A stretch of 64,000 bases of DNA from an uncultured Thiohalocapsa sp. Its GTDB lineage: Bacteria; Pseudomonadota; Gammaproteobacteria; Chromatiales; Chromatiaceae. Positions 25,798-36,165 of the stretch are shown in pieces (within the stretch, counting starts at the first letter, position 1; the number at the start of each line of letters is the position of its first letter). Location: assembly GCF_913063425.1 (NCBI RefSeq), contig NZ_CAJXYK010000006.1:62001-126000 (forward strand). The letters run 5' to 3'. The position numbers and the translations under genes are program-made. A model generated the notes under the pieces. That model was given only the letters and a program-made list of their open reading frames with translations. It did no database searches and was not told the DNA's origin.

Positions 25798-27719
25798 ATG
25801 GACAAGCTGAAACTGCACAGCCCGGACTTCACCGACGCCAACATCGCCAAGCTCGCGGCACTTTTCCCGCACTGCGTCACCGAGACCCGCGACGCGCAGG
25901 GGCGGCTCAAACGCGCGGTAGACTTCGACCTGCTGCGCCAGGAGCTGTCCGACCACATCGTCGACGGCCCCCGGGAGCGCTACCAGCTGGACTGGCCCGG
26001 CAAGCGCGCCGCGCTGCTCGCCGCCAACGCCCCCATCGCCAAGACCCTGCGCCCCTGCCGGGCCGAGAGCGTCGACTTCGACACCACCCGCAACCTGTTC
26101 ATCGAGGGCGACAACCTGGACGCGCTGAAGCTGCTTCAGGAGACCTACCTGAATCAGGTGAAGCTGATCTATATCGACCCGCCGTACAACACCGGGCGCG
26201 ACTTCATCTACGACGACGACTTCCGCGACGACCGCCAAAGCTACTTCGAGCGCTCCCAGCAGCAGGACCCGGACGGCGTCCGGCTGGTGGCCAACACCGA
26301 GGCCAATGGGCGCTTTCACTCCGATTGGCTGTCCATGCGCTATCCAAGGCTGCGGCTCGCCCGCAACCTGCTGCGGGACGACGGCGCGCTCTTCATCTCC
26401 ATCGACGACAACGAGCTGGCGGCGCTGCGGCAGGTGGCGGCGGAGGTGTTCGGCGAGCAGAACTTCGTCGCGACCATCGTGTGGCAGAAGGTCTATTCCC
26501 CCAAGAGCTCGGCCAAATGGTTCTCCGAGGACCACGACTTCGTGCTGGTGTTTGCGAAGCGGAAGTTGGAGTGGCAGCCGAATGCGCTGCCGCGAACCGA
26601 GGAGATGAAGGCCCGCTACAGGAACCCGGACAACGATCCGCGCGGGCCTTGGAAGGCAGAGAACTTTACTGCCCGCAACCGCTACGACGCCGGGGTCTAC
26701 CAGATCACCTGCCCGTCCGGCCGCGTCATCCCAGGCCACCCCGCGGTCGCTACTGGGTCGTTGACGAAAAGACATTCAAAGCGTGGGACGCCGACAACCG
26801 CATCTGGTGGGGCAAGGACAGCAACAACGCACCTGCCATCAAGCGCTTCCTGTCCGAGGTCGCCGACGGCCGCACACCGCAAACCCTCTGGTTCTACAAG
26901 GAGGTCGGCCACACCCAGGACGCCAAGAAGACGCTCCTCAAGTACGTGCCCTTCGCGCACACCGAGAACGTGCTGAACTCCGTCAAGCCGGTGGAGCTGA
27001 TCCAGCGCATGCTGCAACTGGCCACCGAGCCGGACGAGGAGGCCATCGTGCTGGACTTCTTCAGCGGCAGCGCGGCCACCGCTCACGCCGTGCTGGCACA
27101 GAACCGGGCCGACGGCGGCAACCGGCGCTTCATCGGCGTGCAGGTGGCCGAGCCACTGCCCAAGCCCGAGCCCGGCATGGCGAGCATCTTCGACATGGGG
27201 CTGACGCGCATCCGCAACGTCATCGCGGAGCTGTCGGAGCAGACGCCCGACACCGCTGAAGCGGATGCCGACCCGGAGTCTGCTGACCCGGCTGCCGATC
27301 CGCCCGCCGCCGCACCCGGCTTCCGCGTGCTGAAGATCGACAGCACCAACATGCAGGACGTCTACTACCGCCCGGACCAGCTGCGCCAGGCGGACCTGCT
27401 CGGGCTGGTGGACAACATCAAGCCGGACCGCGGCGCGGAGGACCTGCTGTTTCAGGTGCTGCTGGACTGGGGCGTGGACCTGACCCTGCCCATCGCCCGC
27501 GAGACACTCGCCGGGCGGGCCGTCTTCTTCGTGGACACCGACGCGCTCGCCGCCTGCTTCGCGCCGGACATCGACGAGGCCCTGGTGCGCGCCATCGCCG
27601 CCCGCCGGCCCCTGCGCGCCGTGTTCCGCGACGCCGGCTTCAGCGACGACAGCCTCAAGATCAACGTCGAGCAGCTCTTTCGGGCCTTGTCGCCGGGCAC
27701 CGAGGTGCGGGCGATCTAG
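25798..27719 (+). pseudogene. mod: Type III DNA methyltransferase (Mod), frameshifted
   Basis: Beta-class adenine methyltransferase of a type III system. The first part (25798 to about 26740) has the N-terminal SPDFTDANIAKLAALFP block, IEGDNLDALKLLQETY and motif IV YIDPPYNTGRDF. The second part is one base out of frame and carries RGRYWVVDEKTFKAWDADNRIWWGKD, TENVLNSVKPVELIQRML and motif I VLDFFSGSAATAHAV. The break is in the run near 26731-26745 (GTCATCCCAGGCCACCCC); adding one base would give a single frame of 640 residues. There is no long homopolymer. Could be a real inactivating deletion or a sequencing error. Confidence 0.85.
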
Positions 27720-27724
27720 CGGTC

Positions 27725-28066
27725 ATGGTTGCATCGGACCCAAGCGTACTCGCGCCCTTGCTGCCCGCCATCCGGGATGCGGTTAGGCAAGGCCGAATCT
27801 TCTGGAAACGTCACGCGTTGGAGAAGATGCTGGAGCGCGGTATCTCCAGGAACATGGTGACCCATGCCATTGGGCATGGCGAGCTCATTGAGGCCTATCC
27901 GGACGATTATCCCGCGCCGAGCATGTTGCTCTGCGGCCAGAGCCCGGAGCCGCTGCATGTCGTGGTTGCCTGGACGACCAAGGACGCGCATTGTCATGTC
28001 ATCACCGCTTATCGCCCGGACCTCGCGCACTTCGAGCCCGGCTTTCTGCGTCGGAGAATGCAATGA
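27725..28066 (+). CDS. DUF4258 protein (RelE-like toxin candidate)
   Basis: 113 residues. FWKRHALEKMLERGISRNMVTHAIGHGELIEAYPDDYPAPSMLLCG and PLHVVVAWTTKDAHCHVITAYRPD follow DUF4258, a small beta-rich fold near RelE/BrnT toxins (conserved H of RHA-ExM-xxR-xI). Its stop overlaps the start of a YgiT-type zinc-finger gene (ATGA). This gene pair is a familiar toxin-antitoxin-like arrangement; activity is inferred, not shown. Confidence 0.8.
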   Translation: MVASDPSVLAPLLPAIRDAVRQGRIFWKRHALEKMLERGISRNMVTHAIGHGELIEAYPDDYPAPSMLLCGQSPEPLHVVVAWTTKDAHCHVITAYRPDLAHFEPGFLRRRMQ

Positions 28067-28332
28067 TTGAATCGTCAACGCCCTGCCCTCTGTGCCATGG
28101 CGGCACCAAGCAACCCGGCACCACCACCTTTACGGTGGACCTGGGCTTCGGCGTCGTCGTGGTGCGACAGGTGCCGGCCCTGGTGTGCGACCTGTGCGGC
28201 ACGGACTGGATCGAGGATGACACGGCCGCGACGCTGGAGGAGATCGTCGCCCAGGCTCGCCTGAAGCATCCAGAGCTGGAGGTCGTGCGCTGGGGCGACC
28301 AGGATCACACCGTGGCGAACCAAGAGACATGA
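28063..28332 (+). CDS. YgiT-type zinc-finger protein (antitoxin candidate)
   Basis: 89 residues. Two CxxC pairs, CPLCHGG and CDLCGTDW, hold a zinc in the N-terminal MqsA/YgiT-type domain; TTTFTVDLGFGVVVVRQVPALVCDLCG is characteristic. There is no full helix-turn-helix domain as in MqsA, so it is the short form that usually follows a DUF4258 gene. It overlaps both neighbours by four bases (ATGA on each side), giving a coupled three-gene cassette. Confidence 0.85.
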   Translation: MIESSTPCPLCHGGTKQPGTTTFTVDLGFGVVVVRQVPALVCDLCGTDWIEDDTAATLEEIVAQARLKHPELEVVRWGDQDHTVANQET

Positions 28333-28565
28333 CCATGGCTACACTGACCATCCGCCTGCCGGACGACCAGCACGCCCGGCTGAAGGATCTGGCCAAGCAC
28401 CGCGGAATCAGTGTCAACAAGCTGATCGAGGAGTTATCAACCCTGGCGCTGGCGGAGTTCGACAACGAGGTTCGCTTTCGGGCTCTGGCGGCCGAGGGCG
28501 ACCCGGCGCGCGGCCTGGAGCTGTTGGACCGGCTGGACCGACACTTCGGCTCGACGCCAGGCTGA
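28329..28565 (+). CDS. Ribbon-helix-helix (Arc/CopG-like) protein
   Basis: 78 residues. TLTIRLPDDQHARLKDLAKHRGISVNKLIEELSTLALAEFD is a classical ribbon-helix-helix DNA-binding motif of the toxin-antitoxin or plasmid type. Start at 28329 (overlapping the zinc-finger stop) or at 28335; MATLTIRL would be the family-like start. It may be the DNA-binding regulator of the DUF4258 cassette. Confidence 0.82.
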   Translation: MTMATLTIRLPDDQHARLKDLAKHRGISVNKLIEELSTLALAEFDNEVRFRALAAEGDPARGLELLDRLDRHFGSTPG

Positions 28566-28575
28566 ACTCGTTGCC

Positions 28576-28797
28576 GTGCGCATCACCATGGACTTGTCGG
28601 AGGATCAGGCCAGCGCTGTCGATGCGCTCGCACGGCGGCTCGGCATCTCCCGCGGCGAGCTGATCCACCGCGCCGTCAGGGCCTACGCGGACGCGCACCC
28701 GGAGCTGCCTTCAGACGAGGCCTTCGGGCTGCGGGCGCCAGTCGGCGAGGACGGCGTCGAGTACCAGCAGCGGCTGCGCGCCGAATGGGAACGCTGA
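28576..28797 (+). CDS. Second ribbon-helix-helix protein
   Basis: 73 residues, GTG start. MRITMDLSEDQASAVDALARRLGISRGELIHRAVRAYAD is a CopG-type ribbon-helix-helix domain; the tail GVEYQQRLRAEWER resembles toxin-binding tails of such antitoxins. No toxin follows; the next gene, res, starts 13 bases later. It may regulate res or be an orphan antitoxin. Confidence 0.8.
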   Translation: MRITMDLSEDQASAVDALARRLGISRGELIHRAVRAYADAHPELPSDEAFGLRAPVGEDGVEYQQRLRAEWER

Positions 28798-28810
28798 GGA
28801 GCGCCGCGTC

Positions 28811-31800
28811 ATGAAGCTCAAATTCAAGCACCAGCCCTACCAGGCCGCGGCAGTGGACGCGGTGGCGGACTGCTTTGCGGGCCAGCCGCGGGTCACGGGC
28901 GAGGATTACAGGGTCGACCCCGGCCAGGCGCCCTCGCCGCAGCGCTCGCTGCTGGACGACTCCGGCTTCCGCAACCACCCGATCCGGCTGGACGAGTCGG
29001 CGCTGCTGGCCAACCTCCAGGGGGTCCAGCGGCGCGCGAATCTGCCCGTCTCCGAGCAGCTGGAGCCCAGCAAGGCGGCCAAGCTCAATCTCGACATCGA
29101 GATGGAGACCGGCACCGGCAAGACCTACGTCTACATCCGGCAAGACCTACGTCTACATCAAGACGCTGTTCGAGCTGCACCGGCGCTTCGGCTGGGGCAA
29201 GTTCGTGATCGTGGTGCCGAGCATCGCCATCCGCGAGGGGGTGTTGAAGTCCTTCCGCATCACCGCGGAGCACTTCCTGGCGGACTATGGTCAGCGGGCG
29301 CGCTTCTTCGTCTACGACTCCAGGCACCTGCACCAGCTGGAGGCGTTCTCGTCGGACGCCGGCATCAACGCGATGATCATCAACGTGCAGGCCTTCAACG
29401 CCCGCGGCAAGGACGCCCGGCGCATCTACGAGGAGCTGGACGACTTCCAGTCCCGCAAGCCCATTGATGTGATCCGCGCCAACCGGCCCATCCTGATCCT
29501 GGACGAGCCGCAGAAGATGGAGGGCGCCAAGACGCAGGCCGCACTGGCCGAGTTTGCGCCGCTGTTCGTGCTGCGCTATTCCGCCACGCATAAGACCCGG
29601 CACAACCAGGTGCACCGCCTGGACGCGCTGGACGCCTACCAGCAGAAGCTGGTGAAGAAGATCAACGTGCGCGGCATCACCGTGCAGGGGCTCTCCGGCG
29701 GCGCGGCCTACCTGTACCTGGAGGCCATCGAGGTGGCCGCCGGCAAGCCGCCGCGGGCGCGGCTGGAGATCGAGGTCAAGCGCGGCGCCGGCATCAAGCG
29801 CGAGCTGCGCCTGGTGGGCCGCAACGACGACCTGCATGCGCTGTCCGGCGAGCTGCCGGCGTACCGGGGCGGCTTCGTGGTGGCGGAGATCGACGCCCAC
29901 CTGGACCTCGTGCGCTTCGTCAACGGCGTGGAGCTCACCGCCGGCGATGCCCTCGGCGACCTCACCGAGGAGGCCCTGCGCCGCATCCAGATCCGCGAGG
30001 CCATTCGCGCGCACCTGGAGAAGGAACGCGCCCTGTTTGCGCGTGGCGTGAAGGTGCTGACGCTGTTCTTCATCGACGAGGTGGCCAGGTACCGCCGCTA
30101 CGATGACACCGGCGAGCAGCCGGGCGACTACGCCCAGGCCTTCGAGGCCGAATACGACCGCCAGGTCAACGAGCTGCTGGGGCTGGAACTCGAAGCGCCG
30201 GACAGCCCGGACGCCGCCTACCGCCGCTGGCTCAGGGGCATCACCGCCAGGCGCACCCACAACGGCTACTTCTCCATCGACAAGCGCAGCAAGCGGCTGG
30301 TGGACCCCAAGACCGCCGCGCGCAGCACCGAGACGGACGATGTGGACGCCTACGACCTGATCCTGAAGGATAAGGAGCGGCTGTTGTCCTTCGAAGAACC
30401 GACACGGTTTCTGTTCTCCCACTCCGCGCTGCGGGAGGGCTGGGACAACCCGAACGTCTTCGTCATCTGCACCCTGAAGCACAGCGACAGCAGCGTCTCG
30501 CGCCGCCAGGAGGTGGGCCGCGGGCTGCGGCTCGCGGTGGACCAGTCCGGCGAGCGCCTGGACGACCCGGCGACCGTGCACCAGACCAACGTGCTGACGG
30601 TGGTGGCGAGCGAGAGCTACCGCGCCTTCGTCGCCGGCCTGCAGCAGGACATGGTGGCCGCGCTGTCGGCCCGCCCGCGGCTCGCCAACGAGGCCTTCTT
30701 CACCGGCAAGCAGCTCGCCACCGCGGACGGGGCGTTGACGGTGGACGAGAAGATGGCGCGGCAGATCTACAAGTACCTGCTCAAGCACGACTATATCGAC
30801 GACGACGACCGCATCGCGCCCGCCTATCACGACGCCAAGGCCGACAACACCCTGGCCGGGCTGCCGGCCGAGCTTGCGCCGCACGCGGCGCAGGTCTTCG
30901 CGCTCATCGACAGTGTCTTCAGCGAGGCGCAGCTGCCGATGCCGGATGATGACCGCCGCGCCAAGCCCAACCCACTGAACGCCAACTTCCAGAAAAAGGC
31001 GTTCAAGGCGCTTTGGGAGCGGATCAACCGTAAGGCCGCCTACACCGTTGCCTTCGACACCGACGAGCTGGTGGGCAAATGCACCGCGGCGCTGAACGGA
31101 CATCTGGCCGTCACGCGACTGCGCTATCGGCTGGTGTCCGGCGAGCAGACCGACGACACGGACGCCGAGGCGCTGCGCCGCGGCACGGGATTCCGGGTGA
31201 AGGAAGAGACAGGCGAGACCTACCGCGGCGCCATCCAGTCACGGGTGCACTACGACCTGATCGGGCGCTTGGCGACCGAGACCCAGCTCACACGGCGTAC
31301 CATCGGCGCCATCCTGCACGGGCTCCAGCCGAAGGTTTTCGGCCAGTACCCGCTGAACCCGGAGGACTTCATCCAGAAGGCCTCGACGCTCATCAACGAG
31401 CAGAAGGCGACGGTCATCGTCGAGCACCTGAGCTACGACCCGCTGGAAGACCGCCATGGGCTCGACATCTTCACCCGCGAGAAGCCGCAACAGGACTTTT
31501 CCAACGCAGTGCGGGCCGAGCGCCACGTCTTCGACTACGTGTTCACGGATTCCAAGGGCGAGCAGGACTTCGTGCGACAGCTCGACAGCTGCACCGAGGT
31601 GGCCGTCTACGCCAAGCTGCCGCGCGGCTTCTTCATCCCGACCCCGGTGGGCAACTACAACCCGGACTGGGCCATCGCGTTCCAGGAGGGCGCGGTGAAG
31701 CACGTCTACTTCGTCGCCGAGACCAAGGGCTCCATGTCATCGCTGCAGCTGCGCGAGATCGAGCAGCGCAAGATCGACTGCGCGCGGCGGTTCTTCAGCC

Positions 31801-31871
31801 GCATCACTTCCGAGCAGGTTCGCTACGATGTCGTCGATGGCTACGACAAGCTGCTGACGCTGGTGCAGTGA
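28811..31871 (+). pseudogene. res: Type III restriction enzyme Res subunit, frameshifted by a 22-bp duplication
   Basis: Superfamily 2 helicase plus PD-(D/E)XK nuclease that works with Mod. The first frame has [20 protein letters not shown], an insertion and Walker [12 protein letters not shown]. The second frame continues [78 protein letters not shown], and the nuclease motif YNPDWAI...FVAETKGS. An exact 22-base direct duplication (29116-29159) at Walker A shifts the frame. Without one copy the gene is a single frame of 1012 residues, normal for Res. The start is the ATG at 28811. Confidence 0.9.
29116..29159. repeat. 22-bp exact tandem duplication in res
   Basis: Two identical head-to-tail copies beginning CGGCAAGACCTACG and ending CTACATC (29116-29137 and 29138-29159). 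They cover the codons for the GKTYVYI part of Walker A. As 22 is not a multiple of three, the duplication is the sole cause of the res frameshift. Such an event can revert by slippage or recombination. Confidence 0.95.
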
Positions 31872-31945
31872 TGGGCGAAACACCCTGCCGCGAGACCACC
31901 GGCGAGTGACTATACTGACGCACCGCAGACCGAGCAGGCTGAACC

Positions 31946-32380
31946 ATGACGAGCAACGGCCACGATCAGGATTTCCATGCCTGGACCCATGAGCAGGCCG
32001 ATCTGCTCCGTGCGGGTCAGTTCACGGCACTGGACGTCGAGCACCTGATCGAGGAGCTGGAGAGCATGGGGGCGAGGGAACGACGCGAGCTGACCAGCCG
32101 GCTCAAGGTGCTGCTCGCGCACCTGCTCAAATGGCAATTTCAGGGGCACCGCCGGTCTCCGAGCTGGGAGGCGACGATCAAAGAACAGCGCCTGTCCCTC
32201 GAGGATCTGCTCGACGACAACCCGAGCCTGCGGCCGACCCTGCCGGAGCAGGTCACCAGGGCCTATCGGCTGGCCCGACTGCTGGCGGTCAGGGAAACCA
32301 ACCTCGCCGAAAGCACCTTCCCGGATATCTGCCCGTACGCGCCCGAGCAGGTGACCGATCCAGACTTCTACCCCGCCTGA
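31946..32380 (+). CDS. DUF29 protein
   Basis: 144 residues. HAWTHEQADLLRAGQFTALDVEHLIEELESMGARERRELTSRLKVLLAHLLKWQFQ, then RSPSWEATIKEQR and FPDICPYAPEQV, follow DUF29, a small helical family common in cyanobacteria and some proteobacteria and often found among mobile or toxin-antitoxin-rich DNA. Function unknown. It stands alone and is the last gene of the island before recQ. Confidence 0.88.
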   Translation: MTSNGHDQDFHAWTHEQADLLRAGQFTALDVEHLIEELESMGARERRELTSRLKVLLAHLLKWQFQGHRRSPSWEATIKEQRLSLEDLLDDNPSLRPTLPEQVTRAYRLARLLAVRETNLAESTFPDICPYAPEQVTDPDFYPA

Positions 32381-32542
32381 GCGGCGTTCCGCGTCGCCTG
32401 GCCGGCGGGAGCAGCACGGCGCACCTGTCCCCCACGGGCCTGCCCCCAGCGACTCGCCCGGGGCGCAGAGCGCCCTGCACATGCGTGACACCGCAGAGCG
32501 GTATCACGAGCGCCAAGGGACAGCGCCTCCGGTGGCGGGCGG

Positions 32543-34762
32543 TCAGCCCTCCGCCGCCCGCAGCTCCGCGGCGCGCACGCACTTGAGCACCTCGTACGGG
32601 TACTGGCCTTCCAGCGCTTCGAACACGGGCTTGAGCGGCATACCGGGAGCGTCGGCGAGCTGGTGCAGGGCGTTTCGGATGCGCTTGAGGTCCGTGTCCG
32701 GCAGATCCACGACCTCCGACAGATCCGCGGCGCCGGCCTGGATGCAGCGCGCGAGGTGATCCCACACGGTGCGCTCGGCGAAACCGCGGCGCTCGGCGAC
32801 CTGGGCTGGGCTCAGCCCCTGGCGCAGCAGCACCAGGGAGGCGAGGTCCGAGTCGCGGGCCCCGTCGCCCGGGTCGCGCGCGGGCCGGTGCGCCGGCAGG
32901 TCCCGGGTGCGGTCGCTGGGCAGGCTCGGCAGATCGGTGGGGCGACCGTGCTCGGCCTCGTGCTCGGCAAGCACGGCGAGGAAGTCCTCGGCGAAGCGCT
33001 CCAGCTTGACGGCGCCCACGCCGCTGATGCGGGCGAATTCCTGCCGGTTGCGCGGGCGGTAGCTGAGCATCTCCTTGAGCGCCGCGTCGCCGAAGATCAT
33101 GTAGGGTGCCACCTGCTGCTCCGCGGCCAGCGCGCGTCGGCGCTCGCGCAGGCGCTCCCACAGGGCCTGGGCCTCCGGGTCGGTCGGCGCCGCCGCCGCG
33201 CTGCGGCGCGCGCCGCGGGCTTTTTGCTCCGGGTCGCGGCGAAAGCGCACGGGCTGCTCGCCACGCAGCACCGGGCGGCTCGCCTCGGTGAGCTTGAGAC
33301 CGCCATAGCCCTCCACGTCCACCTCGGCGAAGCCCGCGGCCACCAGCTGGCGGTAGACAGACTTCCACTGGTTGGCATTGAGCTCCTTGCCGATGCCGTA
33401 GGTGCTGACCTGGTCGTGGCCGAAGCGCTGGATGCGGGCATTGGCCTTGCCGAGCAGCACGTCGGTGAGGTGCGCGGCGCCGAACTTCTGCCCGGTGCGG
33501 TAGATGCACGACAGCGCCTTCTGCGCCGCGACGCTGCCGTCCCAGGTGTCCACCGGCGTGAGACAGGTGTCGCAGTTGCCGCAGGGCTCCGGGAGCTGCT
33601 CGCCGAAGTAGTTGAGCAGGGTCCGGCGGCGGCATTCGGTGGTCTCGCACAGCCCCACCAGGGCATCGAGCTTGTGCTGCTCCACGCGCTTGAAGCGCTC
33701 CTCCGCCTCGCCCTTCTCGATGATCTGCCGGAGCGTGATCACGTCGCCGAGGCCATAGCAGAGCCAGGCGTCCGCGGGCAGGCCATCGCGACCGGCGCGG
33801 CCCGTTTCCTGGTAGTAGGCCTCGACGCTCTTCGGCAGGTCCAGGTGCGCGACGAAGCGCACGTCCGGTTTGTCAATGCCCATGCCGAAGGCGATGGTGG
33901 CGACCACGACGACGCTGTCGCCCTGGATGAACCTGGCTTGGCGCGCGCGGCGCTCCTCCGGCGGATGCCCGGCATGGTAGGCGATGGCGTCGAAGCCCTG
34001 GGCGCGCAGAAACTCCGCCGTCTCGTCCACCTTGCGGCGCGACAGGCAGTAGACGATGCCGGCATCATTCGGGTGCTCGGCGCGCAGGAAGTCCAACAGC
34101 TGCCGGCGGGGCTGGATCTTCTCGACGATGCGATAGCGGATGTTCGGGCGGTCGAAGCTGGAGACGAACTGCTCGGCCCGGCCCAGCTCCAGCCGCTTGA
34201 CGATCTCGTTGCGGGTGGGGGCATCCGCCGTTGCCGTGAGCGCAATGCGCGGGATGTCCGGCCAGCGCTGGTGCAGGCGGTCCAGCTGGATGTACTCGGG
34301 GCGGAAGTCGTGCCCCCATTGCGAAACGCAGTGGGCCTCGTCGATGGCGAAGAGCGCTGGCCTGACCCGGCCCAGCAGCGACAGGAAGCGCTCGGTGAGC
34401 AATCGCTCCGGCGCCACGTAGAGCAGGTCCAGCGTGCCGTCCAGCAGCGCCTGCTCCACCCGCTGCTGCTCATCCGGCATCAGGGATGAGTTGAGAAAGG
34501 CCGCGCGCACGCCGAGCTGGCGCAGCGCATCCACCTGGTCCTGCATCAGCGCAATCAGCGGTGAGACCACGATGCCCGTGCCCGGGCGCAGCAGGGCCGG
34601 AATCTGGTAGCACAGCGACTTGCCGCCCCCCGTCGGCATCAGCACCAGCGCATCGCCGCCGGCAGAGACGTGCTCGATGATGCGCTGCTGCGCGCCGCGG
34701 AAGCTCGGGTAGCCGAAGACGCGGTTCAGGACGTCGAGCGGTGTATCGCTGTGGGCGGTCAT
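32543..34762 (-). CDS. recQ: ATP-dependent DNA helicase RecQ
   Basis: 739 residues. [40 protein letters not shown] (motifs 0 and I), [19 protein letters not shown] (II), ALTATAD, and [22 protein letters not shown] (VI) are followed by the RecQ zinc-binding Cys set ([19 protein letters not shown]), the RQC winged helix and an HRDC domain (about residues 525-600). A C-terminal extension of about 120 residues resembles a helix-turn-helix ([32 protein letters not shown]), as in other long RecQ. It acts in recombination and fork repair. Start at the ATG 34762. Confidence 0.95.
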   Translation of the reverse strand: MTAHSDTPLDVLNRVFGYPSFRGAQQRIIEHVSAGGDALVLMPTGGGKSLCYQIPALLRPGTGIVVSPLIALMQDQVDALRQLGVRAAFLNSSLMPDEQQRVEQALLDGTLDLLYVAPERLLTERFLSLLGRVRPALFAIDEAHCVSQWGHDFRPEYIQLDRLHQRWPDIPRIALTATADAPTRNEIVKRLELGRAEQFVSSFDRPNIRYRIVEKIQPRRQLLDFLRAEHPNDAGIVYCLSRRKVDETAEFLRAQGFDAIAYHAGHPPEERRARQARFIQGDSVVVVATIAFGMGIDKPDVRFVAHLDLPKSVEAYYQETGRAGRDGLPADAWLCYGLGDVITLRQIIEKGEAEERFKRVEQHKLDALVGLCETTECRRRTLLNYFGEQLPEPCGNCDTCLTPVDTWDGSVAAQKALSCIYRTGQKFGAAHLTDVLLGKANARIQRFGHDQVSTYGIGKELNANQWKSVYRQLVAAGFAEVDVEGYGGLKLTEASRPVLRGEQPVRFRRDPEQKARGARRSAAAAPTDPEAQALWERLRERRRALAAEQQVAPYMIFGDAALKEMLSYRPRNRQEFARISGVGAVKLERFAEDFLAVLAEHEAEHGRPTDLPSLPSDRTRDLPAHRPARDPGDGARDSDLASLVLLRQGLSPAQVAERRGFAERTVWDHLARCIQAGAADLSEVVDLPDTDLKRIRNALHQLADAPGMPLKPVFEALEGQYPYEVLKCVRAAELRAAEG

Positions 34763-34831
34763 GCGACAAGGATTCCACGCCTTGGGCACGGCAGGCAACG
34801 CCGGGACTATCCGCGGACCGAAAGCCGCACA

Positions 34832-35956
34832 TCAGGCGGGGGCGGGCTCCTGCAGCGTCGCGCAGTGGATGCCCCCGCCGCCGGCCGCCAGGGCGTCGAT
34901 GTCGATCTGCATGACGTCGCGCTGCGGAAACAGCTCCCGCAGGGTGGCCTTGGCGGCAGCGTGCGCTCGGCGGTCGCCGAAGGCCGGTGCCAGCACCGCG
35001 CCGTTGCAGACGTAGAAGTTGACGTAGCCGGCGGCAAAATCCGCGCCGGCGAAGCGCGGCCGCACCGTCCGCGGCGCCTCCAGCACCGCCACCCTGAGCC
35101 GGCGACCCCGGGCATCCCGGGCCGCACGCAATATCTCCAAATGGCGGCGGGTGACGCGGTAGTCGAAGTACCGCGGGTCCGGCTCCAGCGCCGCCACCAC
35201 CACGCCCGGCGCGGCGAAGCGGGCATAGAAATCCGTGTGGCCGTCGGTGATGTCCCGGCCGGCGATGCCGGGCAGCCAGATGATGCGCTTGAGCCCGAGC
35301 AGGGGCTTCAGCGCCGCATCGAGGGCTGCCTTGGACAGCCCCGGATTGCGGTTGTCGTTGAGCACGCAGCTCTCGGTGAGGATGGCAGTGCCGTCGCCGT
35401 CCACTTCGATGGCGCCGCCTTCCAGAACCAGCCGCGTGGCAATGGACCGGGCCTTCGCCTGCCTGGTGACACAGGCGGCCACCCGGGCATCTGCGGCGTG
35501 TGCCTGCTTGTTACCCCAGCCATTGAAGTTGAAGTCGATACCGGCCGTTGACCCGTCGCCGTCCACCACGAAGACGGGACCCGTGTCGCGGATCCACACA
35601 TCATCCAGCGGGCAGGTCACCAGCTCCACGCCCGCCCCCACCAGTTTGCGGGCGCGCCGGACCTCCGCCGGCGGCACCAGCAGGGACACCGGCTCGTGCT
35701 CGGCAACGGCGACGGCGATGGTCGCGAGATTGCGCTGCACCTGCGGCAGCAGGCGTCTGCCCCAGAGCTGCCGGCTTGCGCCGAAGGCCATCCAGGTGCG
35801 CCGGTGGGGCGCCGCCTCGTCGGGCATCCGCCAGCGGCTGCGCCCGGCGGGCAGCGGCGGGTGGGTCACCGCTGCGAGTGCGTCACCGGCTGCACTGCCC
35901 GCTGCACCGGCAACCAGCGCCTTCAGCAGCCGGCGGCGTCGCATGGAGGGTCGCAT
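34832..35956 (-). CDS. Exported agmatine-deiminase/PAD-family protein
   Basis: 374 residues. The N-terminus MRPSMRRRRLLKALVAGAAGSAAGDALA is a twin-arginine-like signal, so a periplasmic location is likely. The mature part shows MPDEAAPHRRTWMAFG, DDVWIRDTGPVFVVDGDG, NGWGNKQ, LEGGAIEVDGDGTAILTESCVLNDNRNP, and the catalytic Cys loop GGGGIHCATLQEP. This family (PF04371) hydrolyses guanidino groups of agmatine or peptidyl-arginine; the cytoplasmic enzyme AguA is best known, and an exported version is less usual. Substrate not assigned. It lies 69 bases upstream of recQ on the same strand. Start at 35956 or 35944. Confidence 0.88.
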   Translation of the reverse strand: MRPSMRRRRLLKALVAGAAGSAAGDALAAVTHPPLPAGRSRWRMPDEAAPHRRTWMAFGASRQLWGRRLLPQVQRNLATIAVAVAEHEPVSLLVPPAEVRRARKLVGAGVELVTCPLDDVWIRDTGPVFVVDGDGSTAGIDFNFNGWGNKQAHAADARVAACVTRQAKARSIATRLVLEGGAIEVDGDGTAILTESCVLNDNRNPGLSKAALDAALKPLLGLKRIIWLPGIAGRDITDGHTDFYARFAAPGVVVAALEPDPRYFDYRVTRRHLEILRAARDARGRRLRVAVLEAPRTVRPRFAGADFAAGYVNFYVCNGAVLAPAFGDRRAHAAAKATLRELFPQRDVMQIDIDALAAGGGGIHCATLQEPAPA

Positions 35957-36165
35957 CAAGACAGGCACGCCGGTGGGCGGCACCCGTTGCACCAGTGTGG
36001 CAACGACGCAGCCGCGCCGGGTACGCCGGCTTCAGTCGGCACCCTGGGGCAGACGGCGGTCGGTCCGGCGGAGCCAAGCGCACCCCGGCATGCCCGCCGC
36101 ACGCCTGCATGAGCCAGCGTCACAGCGCGGCCGGCCTCAGCGGACAAGGCTGGCGTGCAACGCCA

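Noticed and set aside
26731-26745. Phase-variable simple repeat in mod
   Set aside because: Type III mod genes often carry simple repeats, but here only short C runs are present, so a plain deletion or a sequence error is more likely.
29085-31103. Minus-strand frame of 672 codons opposite res
   Set aside because: Antisense shadow of the Res helicase and composition typical of such frames.
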